Source: Galeopsis tetrahit (taxonomy: Eukaryota > Streptophyta > Magnoliopsida > Lamiales > Lamiaceae). Taken from it: a stretch of 64,000 nt of DNA. Position numbers and translations under genes: made by a program. This document shows positions 35,490-45,000 of this stretch, in pieces. How positions within the stretch are numbered: the stretch's first letter is position 1; every line of letters starts with the position of its first letter. The notes beneath the pieces were generated by a model. The model did no database searches, had not been told where the DNA came from, and was given only the letters and a program-made list of their open reading frames with translations. The stretch covers positions 27,649,055 through 27,713,054 of the forward strand of contig OY776120.1 of NCBI GenBank assembly GCA_963675135.1. The letters are read 5' to 3'.

Positions 35490-35873
35490 ATGTCTTCTTC
35501 ATCTTCTATTCGATTTCAGCAAGGCCTTGTTTGTTATTGTGGAAAGGCATGTCGTACATATGCTTCTAAACAACCTAGAAGTAAAGGGAGGATATTTCAT
35601 AATTGTCCTGACTCCCAAAGTGATGGTGGTGGATGTGGTTTCTTTGTATGGGCTGATACTCTAGAAAAGTGTGTTGTTGACAAGAATCAAAGATCTAATC
35701 AAAGTGACCAAGAAACTGAAGACATGAAGAAAATGACTCAAGAGATGAAGAAATTGGTTACAGAGATCAAGAATTTGGCTGAAGAAATCAAGGATTTAAT
35801 CAAAGTGAACAAAATCATTTTGATTGTGCTAGTTGTCATGGTTGCATCTACCACCTTCAAGTGGTTTGGTTAA
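35490..35873 (+). CDS. GRF-type zinc-finger protein with coiled coil and C-terminal membrane segment
   Basis: A single exon of 127 aa starting ATG at 35490. Upstream in-frame codons have no ATG. Residues about 14-55 hold the GRF zinc finger (LVCYCGKACRTYASKQPR, then GRIFHNCPDSQ and CGFFVWADTLEKC). Residues about 65-105 are Lys/Glu heptad-like (EDMKKMTQEMKKLVTEIKNL), a likely coiled coil. The end IILIVLVVMVAST is hydrophobic, a likely tail anchor. Plants have many small GRF proteins of this build (At4g04775-like), of unknown function; GRF fingers bind nucleic acid in better-known proteins. It lies inside the CACTA element, divergent from TNP2, with a TATA box 65 bp upstream next to the dyads. 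It could be a captured host gene or an element component; nothing like it is seen in the outer CACTA element. Confidence 0.8.
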   Translation: MSSSSSIRFQQGLVCYCGKACRTYASKQPRSKGRIFHNCPDSQSDGGGCGFFVWADTLEKCVVDKNQRSNQSDQETEDMKKMTQEMKKLVTEIKNLAEEIKDLIKVNKIILIVLVVMVASTTFKWFG

Positions 35874-36202
35874 ATATATGTATAATGCACTCTATATGAG
35901 GCTATTTTAATTTGTACTAAAATGCACTCTTCAAGTGGTTTAAATCTATATCTAGAATGCACTCTAAATGAGATTATTTTGTACTCAATGAAACAAATGA
36001 ATGCACCCTATTTTCATCTATACACCAATAAACTACACAAATAAACTGCAATATATAGTTCAACATATTTTTCAACATAAACATAAATATATACATAAAG
36101 ATAAATAAGTTCAACAGAAAATTAAATAAGTTCAACAGAAAATTAAATAAGTTCAACAAAAAAATAAATTAGTTCAACACAAAATTAAATTGTTCAAATT
36201 GT
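35874..36202. other. spacer between convergent GRF and transposase-24-type genes
   Basis: AT-rich, with several AAATAAGTTCAACA repeats at 36105-36180. No gene seen. Confidence 0.6.
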
Positions 36203-37874
36203 TCAACCAGGATAGTTGCCAGGATAGTTGTCAGTGCCGGGAAAGTTAAAATATTCATCCATACCATCATTCAAGTTGACGTTGCCACCGTCGGCCTGAC
36301 CTGCATCTTGACCTGCAGCTTGATCTGGAGCTGGAGCTGGCGGTGGTTGCCCCATCGTCTGTTGATAGATGGCCTCGATCTGCTCAGCAGACATCCCCAA
36401 CGTCCGACCCGCATTGGTACTCCAGAGGCGGAAGTAGTTCTCGAACGTTGCCATGACGTTCGGATCCGGGACGGCAGTGGAGGATACGGACGGCTGCGAT
36501 GCACTCCGGGCCGACCGACCACTTGGTGTCCTCACGGCGCTGCTCATCCCACCAAGGCCAAGGACCCTTCCCTTGGAGGTCGGGGCAACGTCAAGGTAAA
36601 GCTGGTCCACGTCAACAACCGGAGGGGTACCGCTGCTTCCGGATTCAGCAGTAGTCGTGGCGGTGGCTTGCGTCTCAACCTCTTCAATCCTCTGTCGGAC
36701 GCTCAACTACATAATTAAAAATTTAAAATTAATTTAATTATCTATATATATATATATATATAATGTAATTAATACATAAATTTAATTAAACTTACGTGGA
36801 GGTCAGTAGTGCGCCCGTAGGTGGACGTCTGTGTATCGGCATTAAACGGATGAAGAAGGCTCAGCCGATCCAAGTGGGTGTGGGGACGTCCAGTCTCCCG
36901 CTCCTATTACGTATCAAATAAACATATACAAATTCATTTGGATAACTAATATAAAATAATTAACTATAATTATTTAATTTTTAAATAATTAAATAAAACT
37001 TACGAGAGCAAGCGATTGCTCGAGGACGGACCGAGCTCCCCCCCGATGCACTGCCATCCCGCCTCCAACGTCGGTTCTGCGGTTGGCCCGAGCTTTGTCA
37101 CACTTGTCTTGGTAATCCTGCTCCATCCACTTCTCAACCAACGACTCCCACAGGTTAACACCATCCTCGTCTTTCCCCAGATCAAGATTTTTGTCTTCAT
37201 CACGCCAGGCCTTTCTCCAGTCGTACATCGTGTTCGTGTACCGAGTAGAACAAAGATTGTACCACTTCTCGTAAATAACGGCGTCCGAGTAGATCGTCGT
37301 ATCCCAACGGGCCTTTTTCTATACAAATAAATATTCAACATATTTATCAAATAATATGAATAATTAGTTATTTAATAAACTTTAAATATTGTAATTATAT
37401 ACCTGGAACTCCTCGAAATAATCATCCTTTTTAGATTGTGGCACCTTCGACCAAGTGATAGCACCCTTAGAAATCTTGCAATCCTTAAAGGATTTTGTGC
37501 ACATCCTGGACACCTCATTACCGGGCATCAACCTGTAAAATTATTAACAAATTTATAAACTAACACATTATAAATAAATAAATAAAGTTAATCGTTATTG
37601 AATCTCATCAAACATTAGAATTATTGACTTACCTTCCTGAAACGATATCAACGGGTTGCCTTGTGTCTCGAACAGGATGCTGACGAGAAGAGGATGACGA
37701 ACCAACCGACATCGTAGTCGGCGGCGGCGGCGACACTGCCACAGGAGGAGGGGGAGGAGCCGTCACAGGAACTGATTCATCCCGAGACCTCCTTGAACGT
37801 GACCAAAGTGACGACCTACGACGTGAACCCGAACCTGAACCCTGATTCGGTACTTGTTCACTCATCTGTTTCAA
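36203..37874 (-). CDS. transposase-24-type (Ptta/En/Spm) gene of the inner CACTA element, intact, 5 exons
   Basis: Exons on the minus strand: 37874-37633, 37532-37403, 37318-37004, 36903-36796 and 36706-36203, all on GT-AG introns. They sum to 1299 nt, 432 aa, with no stop. The N-terminus is Ser/Arg/Pro-rich low complexity. The middle has ITWSKVPQSKKDDYFEEFQ and YTNTMYDWRKAWRDEDK, typical of the plant Ptta/En/Spm transposase family. GRPHTHLDRLSLLH follows, and the last exon has the conserved KGRVLGLGGMSSAV and an acidic end. By analogy with TNPA/TNPD it should bind the subterminal dyads and help TNP2. Its start is preceded directly by an acceptor AG. A leader exon probably lies at 38876-38985. 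Confidence 0.85.
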
Positions 37875-38875
37875 TCAATAAAAAATACATAATTTTACTA
37901 ATTATCAATTTAATGAACATATTGCTAATTTAAAATTTTTACAAATATAGCATATTCCTAATTTAATCAATTACTAATTTAATCAACATATTCCTAATTT
38001 AAATCAAAACAATATATATATAACCTAATTACAACGTGATACCACCGTCGAACCATCTAATTAACTAATAATTTAAACAATTGATTGAAACATACATCAC
38101 CTAAATTAAAAATATTTCTAAATTAACATATTCCTAAATTAACAAATCTAAACATAATTAAAATAATACTTTTCTAATTGGAGTTTTCTAATTATCAATT
38201 TGATGAACATATTCCTAATTTAAATTTTTTACTAATATAGCATATTCCTAATTTAATTAATCAACATATTCCTAATTTAATCAACAATAACCTAATTTAA
38301 TTATTATTTTTCTACCTAACTTAATCAATAATAAAAAATTGAACATATATATTTCTAAATTAACAAACCTAAAACTAATTAAAATAATAATTTTCTAATT
38401 GGGTCAATAATTATCAATTTAATGAACATATTCCTAATTTAAAATTTTTACTAATATAGCGTATTCCTAATTTAATCAACATATTCCTAATTACAACGTG
38501 ATCCAACGATCGAACCACTATATCTAAACTAATTTAAACAATTGATTGAAACATGCACTACCTACATTAAAAATATTCTATATCAAAATTACACCATTAA
38601 ATTAAACTAGTAATTAACTATATAACAATTGATTAATGTATATATATAACAATTAAGTAGTAAATTAACCTTAAAAAACAACTCTATCAAAATTATTCTT
38701 AATCAACAAATTAAATTAACTAACATACGTACTAACATGATCATAATATTTTAACAACTAACTAAATCAATATAACATGCAAATCAACATTAAATTATTC
38801 ATATTTACATATATTCATGCATAAACATATATAAGTATTAAAACTAAGTAATAGAACTAATTAAGAAAACGTACC
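37875..38875 (-). other. 1-kb leader intron of the transposase-24-type gene
   Basis: Very AT-rich, with repeated AACATATTCCTAATTTAA words. Donor at 38876-38875 (GATACGGTACGT on the minus strand) and acceptor directly before the start codon at 37874. No gene inside. Confidence 0.6.
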
Positions 38876-39010
38876 GTATCGATGTAATCAGAGAAATTTG
38901 CTTCAATAGCCTCGTCCTCGTCTTCGTCTTCCCCACCGAATCCTCGCTCACGCACTCCTCTTTTTTTTTTTTTTCGCCAAACATTCTGATATCAGGCCCT
39001 TATATAAAAA
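38876..39010 (-). promoter_or_regulatory. leader exon and TATA box of the transposase-24-type gene
   Basis: A minus-strand TATA box (TATATAAGGG, about 38998-39007) lies just inside the dyad cluster. The leader runs to the donor at 38876. It carries ATGTTTGGCG followed by a run of 14 A. The frame that reads into the main gene (FGGEDEDEDEAIEANFSDYI) has no ATG as the sequence stands; one more A would join that ATG to it. Confidence 0.55.
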
Positions 39011-39012
39011 AA

Positions 39013-39358
39013 ATGCCGACGGATATTCCGTCGGCATTTCCCTCGCTAACCGCCCTATATTAATGGTAACCGTTACCTTTTTGGAAAACGAGGCGGTGCG
39101 GATTCAACGTGTCCGATGCCGACGGATTATCCGTCGGCATTTCCGTCGGCATACGCTTTTCTAAATATCCGTCGGCATTGTCCCTCGGTAAATGCCGACG
39201 GAACGGATATCCGTCAGCATTTCCCTCGGTAAATGCTGACGGAACCGAAATCCGTCAGCATTTATGTTGATTTTCCAAATCCGTCGGCATTCCGTCAGCA
39301 TATCCGTCGGCATTGCCGACGGACTATAATCCGTCGGCAGTTGTCCGTCCCTATAGCT
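39013..39358. repeat. right subterminal palindromic dyads of the inner CACTA element
   Basis: Dense GCCGACGGATATTCCGTCGGC-type dyads, matching the set at the left end and upstream of the promoters. Confidence 0.95.
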
Positions 39359-39749
39359 CGCGTTTTTTGTAGTGGACATTTGAAACGAAATTTTGACCCG
39401 GATATAAAATGGGTCGTTCATCGTTTAAATACGGAAATATACGGTGTCAAATTCCGTCTCTCATTATAAACCGAAAAAAATAGGTCTCAAATCCGTCTCT
39501 TATTAGAAACGGAATTTAGAAAACCGTTCCTGACATTAGATACCATGTGATTAGGAACAGATAGAAAATGGTTCCAAAATCCGTTTCTAACCTGTTTAGA
39601 GACAGTGTTTATGGTATCTAATCCGTCTCTAAATCGCAGTTTTTTTGTAGTGTGCAAGATTTATTTCGTATGGGACTAAATCCAAATACCATGAGATCAA
39701 AAATCAATGAACCCATGGTTAATGGGACCAAATCTGCAAGTTTCTCGAA

Positions 39750-40217
39750 AAATAATATATGAAAATGTGCAATCTTTGGTTAGTATGTAAAAAATAATTA
39801 GTGACATGTAATATAATAAAAGATATATATTTGATGAAGATTATTAAAGGAGTAAAAAACTATGAAGTGAGTTTTTTTTTTTAAATAAGAAAATGTTCAT
39901 TTAAAATCGTAACAAATATTTTTTTACAAATATTCAAATAATAATAAATCATGGGGTATGGATGTTGTGTACTCAAGTACATGGTGTACTTGAGTCCAGC
40001 TATATAAAAAATATCGCGTATATTTAGGATAAATAACACAGTACTTAACAAAAGTCATTGTAGCCCAATAGTTGTCCTTGGATTGCCTTACCACAATGTC
40101 ACAGGTTCATTTGACTAGTTAAAGTCTACTCAAATACACCGTGTACTTGAGTACATACAAGACTTTGGCTAAAACATGAGAGTACGTATATTCTAATGAA
40201 TAACACCTCATTCTTAT
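39750..40217. other. intergenic, no gene seen
   Basis: AT-rich. Two copies of GTGTACTTGAGT(A/C)CA-like words occur at 39988-40005 and 40140-40156. No coding region. Confidence 0.5.
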
Positions 40218-40497
40218 TGTTGGGCTTAGGCCCAAGTGTTTTGGCCCAAGGCCTTAACACAAAAGGTTCGTAGCCAACTTGTTGTCCTAGTTGTTTATAT
40301 CTTAGGCAGCCTCCCACTCAAGTCTGATTGGAGTCGTTCTTTCTTCTTTCTCTTTGTGAAGTATAACCGAGAGTTAAGTGTGAAAGACTTGAGTGAAGAG
40401 TGTTACCGTATAAACTTGGTCCCCTCTCTACGTATCCCAATCCCAGGTGTCTGAGCATGTGTCTATATCTCAACGGAGACGACGATTAGACCCAACA
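40218..40497. mobile_element. 280-bp solo LTR
   Basis: Starts TGTTGGGCTTAGGCCCA and ends GACCCAACA, with the 5-bp target duplication CTTAT at 40213-40217 and 40498-40502. This is the outcome of recombination between two LTRs of an inserted element. The TGTTGGG...CCCAACA ends are typical of plant copia LTRs; no internal region remains. Confidence 0.92.
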
Positions 40498-40502
40498 CTT
40501 AT

Positions 40503-41642
40503 ACTAAAAAAAACTATGTATATTTTGTACCAATTATTTTACTTTCCCTGTCCATAAAACTTTCCGATGAATCTTGAGTACACATATTTAAAAAAAAATA
40601 TTATAATGATTATATATAGTGTTAAATGGTAATTTTGTAAACATGTATAGATAAATTAAAGAAATTAGTTAAATTGAGTGTGTATTTATTTATTAGGAAT
40701 GATCATTCCAAATGGAATGGTCATTACCAAAAATTAAGCAATGATGATATTATGTATTCAATGGTGTAAGGGATGAATTTTATTATTATTATTATATAAA
40801 ATATTATTATTTATTTTTATTTTCACCTATTATTTTTCACTTTCAATAATAATAAATTAAAAAATAATTTTTTTTAATATTATGACTATTAAATAAACAA
40901 TAATTTATTATCAATAATAAAAATAATAAATTTAAAAATTAAATATACATTAATATATAATAGTTATAAAAATATTAATCATACATACCGTTAAATTAAG
41001 AAAATATTTATTATTTGATAATAGTAATTTAAACACTCACCAATATATATAATATTTTTTATATATTAATAATAATATATATTAATATATAATACTATAG
41101 TAATATTTAATAATAATAATTTTTCAATAATAATAAATTATAAATAATAAATAGTAATAATAACAAACCATTTCAACAATAAAAATTAACAATAATAATT
41201 CAGGTAATTTTACATAACACCAATTTTTCATTCCTTGTCCATACAAATTATAACAATTGTCATTCCTATTTCATCTCTTTCCCACCTTCATTCCATTCAT
41301 GAGTTCATTTTATTCATATTTTCATTCCATCATATATACCAATCATACCGTAAACGTAATGAAATAAAAGGTAAAATGTGTATATTGTAAAAGTGATGAT
41401 TATGAAGATTAATAATTTTCATATTAAGATGTGCAAAAATATAAATTTATGGTAGAGTATACTTGGTCTTATAGAGGAAGTATTAAATAAAGATCTTTCA
41501 CGTCAATTTGCTATATATCTTTCCACCAACAGAGAGAACTAGTTGGGATAACTGATTAGATCACTATCAAATTAATTTTGAGTAGAAGAATTTCATCTTC
41601 TAATCTCAAACTTAATAACAAATCAAATTACGACTTTATTTT
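40503..41642. other. AT-rich intergenic, possible old MITE
   Basis: No gene. GGAATGATCATTCC at 40697 and ATTCCATTCATGAG near 41290 with similar words at both sides suggest an old foldback element with AT-rich middle, but ends and duplication could not be fixed. Confidence 0.3.
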
Positions 41643-41647
41643 CTCTC

Positions 41648-41861
41648 TAATAGAGATAATGTTAAATAGTATTATTTATTAGAGATTTTATTGTATTCTT
41701 AGAATATATCTTTTATGATTTGGTCTTCCTATAATTGTGGAAGTTTGTTGTAGACTTTGTAAATCTCACTATTATATATTTCAGAATACTCAATCACCAG
41801 ATTACGGTGATTTTCCTCTCAATTATTCTTTTCCAAAATATGTATTCTACATATTTTGTTA
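41648..41861 (+). repeat. 5' LTR of the copia element
   Basis: Starts TAATAGAGATAATG and ends TATTTTGTTA, judged from the clean CTCTC duplication, so the LTR ends are TA...TA rather than the usual TG...CA. Confidence 0.88.
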
Positions 41862-42031
41862 TGGTATCAGCCTAATATTACCGATCCTAAACCCTTATTC
41901 TTTTCTTTCGCTTCTACATCCGATTCTCTCTTCCTCCCACTGCACGGACTGGTAGCCTCCGTCCAGTTTTCCTTCTCGTCGAGTGTTATATCACGGACTG
42001 GTCCCCTCCTTCATCTCTCTCGATCGACAAG

Positions 42032-45000
42032 ATGACATCCTCCGCCACCGATCCTCTTCCGGTGACGACGATGATTAATATGATGCAAATCAAGCTTGAG
42101 GCGTCCACTTATCTTATGTGGCGTCGTCAAACTATTCACATGGCCGAATGCTTCGATATACTCGGGCATCTTGACGGCACTTCTCCCTCTCCCGCGGCCA
42201 CTGTACCGGCGGTTGCACCTGCTGTTGATCCGACACCGAATCCGGAGTATACGACATGGCGACTCAAGGACAAACGGTTGCTCAGCGTTTTGTACACCTC
42301 TCTATCCCCTGATGCCGCGTCTGAAGTGATTGATTGCACCTCTGCAAATCAGGCATGGGTGGCGCTCGAATCTGTTTATGCCTCATCTTCACGATCGCAT
42401 CAATTACGTGAAGAATTGTTATCTCTCCGTCGCGGTGATCTGTCTGTGGAGGAGTATGGGCGCAAGTTTAAACATCTCTGTGACCAGCTGCAAGCAATTG
42501 ATCGTCCGATTGATTCATCTGATAAAGCTCACTGGTTTTTACGTGGGTTAGGACTTCAGTTTGCGGGTTTTGCCGATACCCGTATGGCTATGTCTCCGAT
42601 CCCCGCGTTTCGTGACCTTTTGCACCAGGCTGTGCAATTCGACATGATGATGAAGTCGATGGAAGGGCCTTCTCATGCACCTGCGGCGTTTTCTGCTACT
42701 CGAGATGGGCAGCCTTCTTCGGCTGGGTCCAGGCAGGTGTCCCGATCCCAGAACCGTGGCCAATCTCAGTCCCAGCAGCAGTCCAGGCCGTCAGGTTTTT
42801 CTGGTAATGCGGATGGCTCTGGCAGGCGTGATGGGCAGCCCTCTGGAGGTGGTTTCCGTCGTCCTCTCGTGCCTAAATGCCAACTCTGTCGTGGGGAGCA
42901 CTACGCAGATAAATGCCCCAGGTATCTGAATGCTATTGGTTCGAACTCTGCTGCAAATCTTGCTGAAGCTTTCACCTCGACTTGCAACGTCTCAAACTCT
43001 ACCCCTGATTGGTATCTCGATTCCGGAGCCTCCGCTCACATGACGAACCAACTGTCCGCCCTTGACTCTCATGAGTCTTATTCTGGTAACGGTTCTGTTA
43101 TAGTTGGTAATGGTAATGCGTTGAATATTTCTCATATTGGCACTACTAAACTTTCAGACGATGTTAAGTTGTTAGATGTACTTGTTGTACCTCATATCAC
43201 AAAGAACCTCCTATCTATCAGTAAATTAACTGCGGATTATCCTGTCGATGTTATTTTCTCTGATAAATTCTTTGCGATCCAGAACCGACTCACAAAGAAA
43301 ATACTGGCTCAGGGAAGGTGTAATCAGGGGCTTTACCTACTTGATCGGGGTGTTCCAGCTTTGGTTACAGCAATTCGGGTCAGGAGATTGAAAGCTAGCT
43401 TTGACTTGTGGCATTTGCGTTTGGGGCATGTCCCGTTTTCAGTTATCTCATTGTTAAATAAACAGGGTTGTTTATCTGTTACTTCAGTTTTACCAAACCC
43501 TCGTTTATGCTCTTCTTGCCAGTTGGCCAAGAGCAAACGTTTACCATTTATGTTGAATGAAAAACGAGCTACTACTGTTCTTGATTTAATTCATTGTGAT
43601 TTGTGGGGTCCAGCACCTGTTTCTACATCTGATGGCTTTAAGTATTATGTTGCCTTTGTCGATGATTTTTCACGTTTTTCCTGGATATATCCATTACGTG
43701 CTAAGTCAGAATTTTATGATGTATTTGTTCGATTTCATGCCTTTGTCTGCAATCAATTTTCTCGAACTGTGAAGATATTTCAGTCTGATGGTGGTACTGA
43801 GTTTGTAAATGGGAGGGTTCGTCACTTTATGCACGAGCATGGTATACATCATCGAATTTCATGTCCATATACACCTCAACAAAATGGCAGGGCTGAACGT
43901 AAACATCGTCACATCTCTAAAACTGGGTTGTCCATGCTTTTTCATGCACATGCTCCAGCTTCTCTTTGGTTTGATGCCTTTGCTACTGCAGTATATGTTA
44001 TTAACAGGCTTCCATCTGCGATACTTGATAATATTTCTCCCTTTCAGGTATTATTTGGATACTCGCCTAGTTATGATACCTTTAAACCATTTGGATGTCG
44101 TGTTTATCCTTATCTTCGGGATTATGTTGCTCACAAATTAGAACCTCGCAGTCGGCCGTGCATCTTTCTTGGGTATAGTAGTACTCAGAAGGGGTTTCGT
44201 TGCTTTGATCCAGAGTCTTCTCGAGTTTTTATCACTCGCCATGCTCAGTTTGATGAGCTCTATTTTCCATTTTCTCGAGCTCCATCTCTCACACAGGTCA
44301 CTGATTTGGATATCTCGACTTTTCTCGACATCTCCTCTGATTCCCCTTTGGCTCCTGTTTCGGCACCTATCAGTCAACCGCATCGGTTTTCTGTTGATCA
44401 TGATACTCCTTCTCCCTCGCTGGTTCATGATGAACTGGTTATGCCGCCACATGTGCCTGATCCTATTATAGCGCATGTTCCCGACGTTGGGCCTCCTGTT
44501 CCGCCTCCTGTTCCGCCTCCAGCTCAGGACTTGCCACTTGTATCCACTCATCCCATGATCACCCGAGCTCGTGTTGGGACATTTAAACCTCGTTATCCAG
44601 TCGACTTCGCTTCTTCGGCTCTACTCTCTGCACTTGTTACCACCTCTGAGCCTCGTGGTTTCAAGTCTGCTGCTAAGCATTCCCACTGGCTTGCTGCTAT
44701 GCAAGAGGAGATTGATGCACTTCGTTCGAATTCCACTTGGGATCTGGTGCCTCGTCCATCTGGAACGAACATAGTTGGTTCAAAGTGGGTTTTTCGTACG
44801 AAATTTCTGGCAGATGGTTCGATTGAACGTCACAAGGCTCGTTTAGTGGCGCAGGGCTTCACTCAGATTCCTGGTTTGGATTTTCATCATACATTTAGTC
44901 CTGTTGTGAAGGCAGCTACAGTTCGGATAGTCTTGGCATTATCGGTTCAGCATGGGTGGCCTCTTCATCAGCTTGATGTCAAGAATGCTTTCCTTAATGG

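Larger units (their letters stand above)
29217..39374. mobile_element. inner CACTA (En/Spm) transposon, apparently intact
   Basis: Ends CACTACAAAAAAAGGG (left) and CGTTTTTTGTAGTG (right), with the 3-bp target duplication GAC at 29214-29216 and 39375-39377. The length is 10,158 bp. It holds an intact minus-strand TNP2 gene, an intact minus-strand transposase-24-type gene, a plus-strand GRF zinc-finger gene between them, and dense CCGACGGA/TCCGTCGG dyads. It is inserted in the subterminal repeats of an older CACTA element whose TNP2 is dead, so the order of events is clear. Confidence 0.95.
20358..39652. mobile_element. outer CACTA (En/Spm) transposon
   Basis: Ends CACTACAAAAAAAGCC (left) and TTTTTTTGTAGTG (right). 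The flanking word TGCA occurs on both sides (20354-20357 and 39653-39656), consistent with a 3-bp CACTA duplication plus one chance base. It carries a minus-strand transposase-24-type gene (21052-23800) and a broken plus-strand TNP2 gene (24895-28376), divergently arranged. Subterminal regions are crowded with AGATACGGATT and GAGACGGA words. The inner CACTA element (10,158 bp) is inserted in its right subterminal region, so its own length is about 9.1 kb. Confidence 0.95.
19178..39746. mobile_element. foldback element with MULE-like ends, split by the outer CACTA element
   Basis: Left end GAGAAAATTGCAGATTTTAT and right end (reverse) CGAGAAACTTGCAGATTTGG form inverted repeats of about 90 bp, including ATTAACCATG and GGATTTAGTC words. 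The interior minus the CACTA insertion is about 1.27 kb and is largely palindromic: the AT-rich centre at 19800-20240 also pairs with itself. No coding region. GAGAAAATTGC-type ends recall plant Mutator-like MITEs. The flanks AAGAATAAA and AAAAATAAT match at 7 of 9 positions, which would fit a 9-bp MULE duplication. Confidence 0.65.

Noticed and set aside
40697..41340. A MITE with GGAATGATCATTCC ends
   Set aside because: Inverted arms could not be aligned well and no target duplication was found; noted only as a possible old element.
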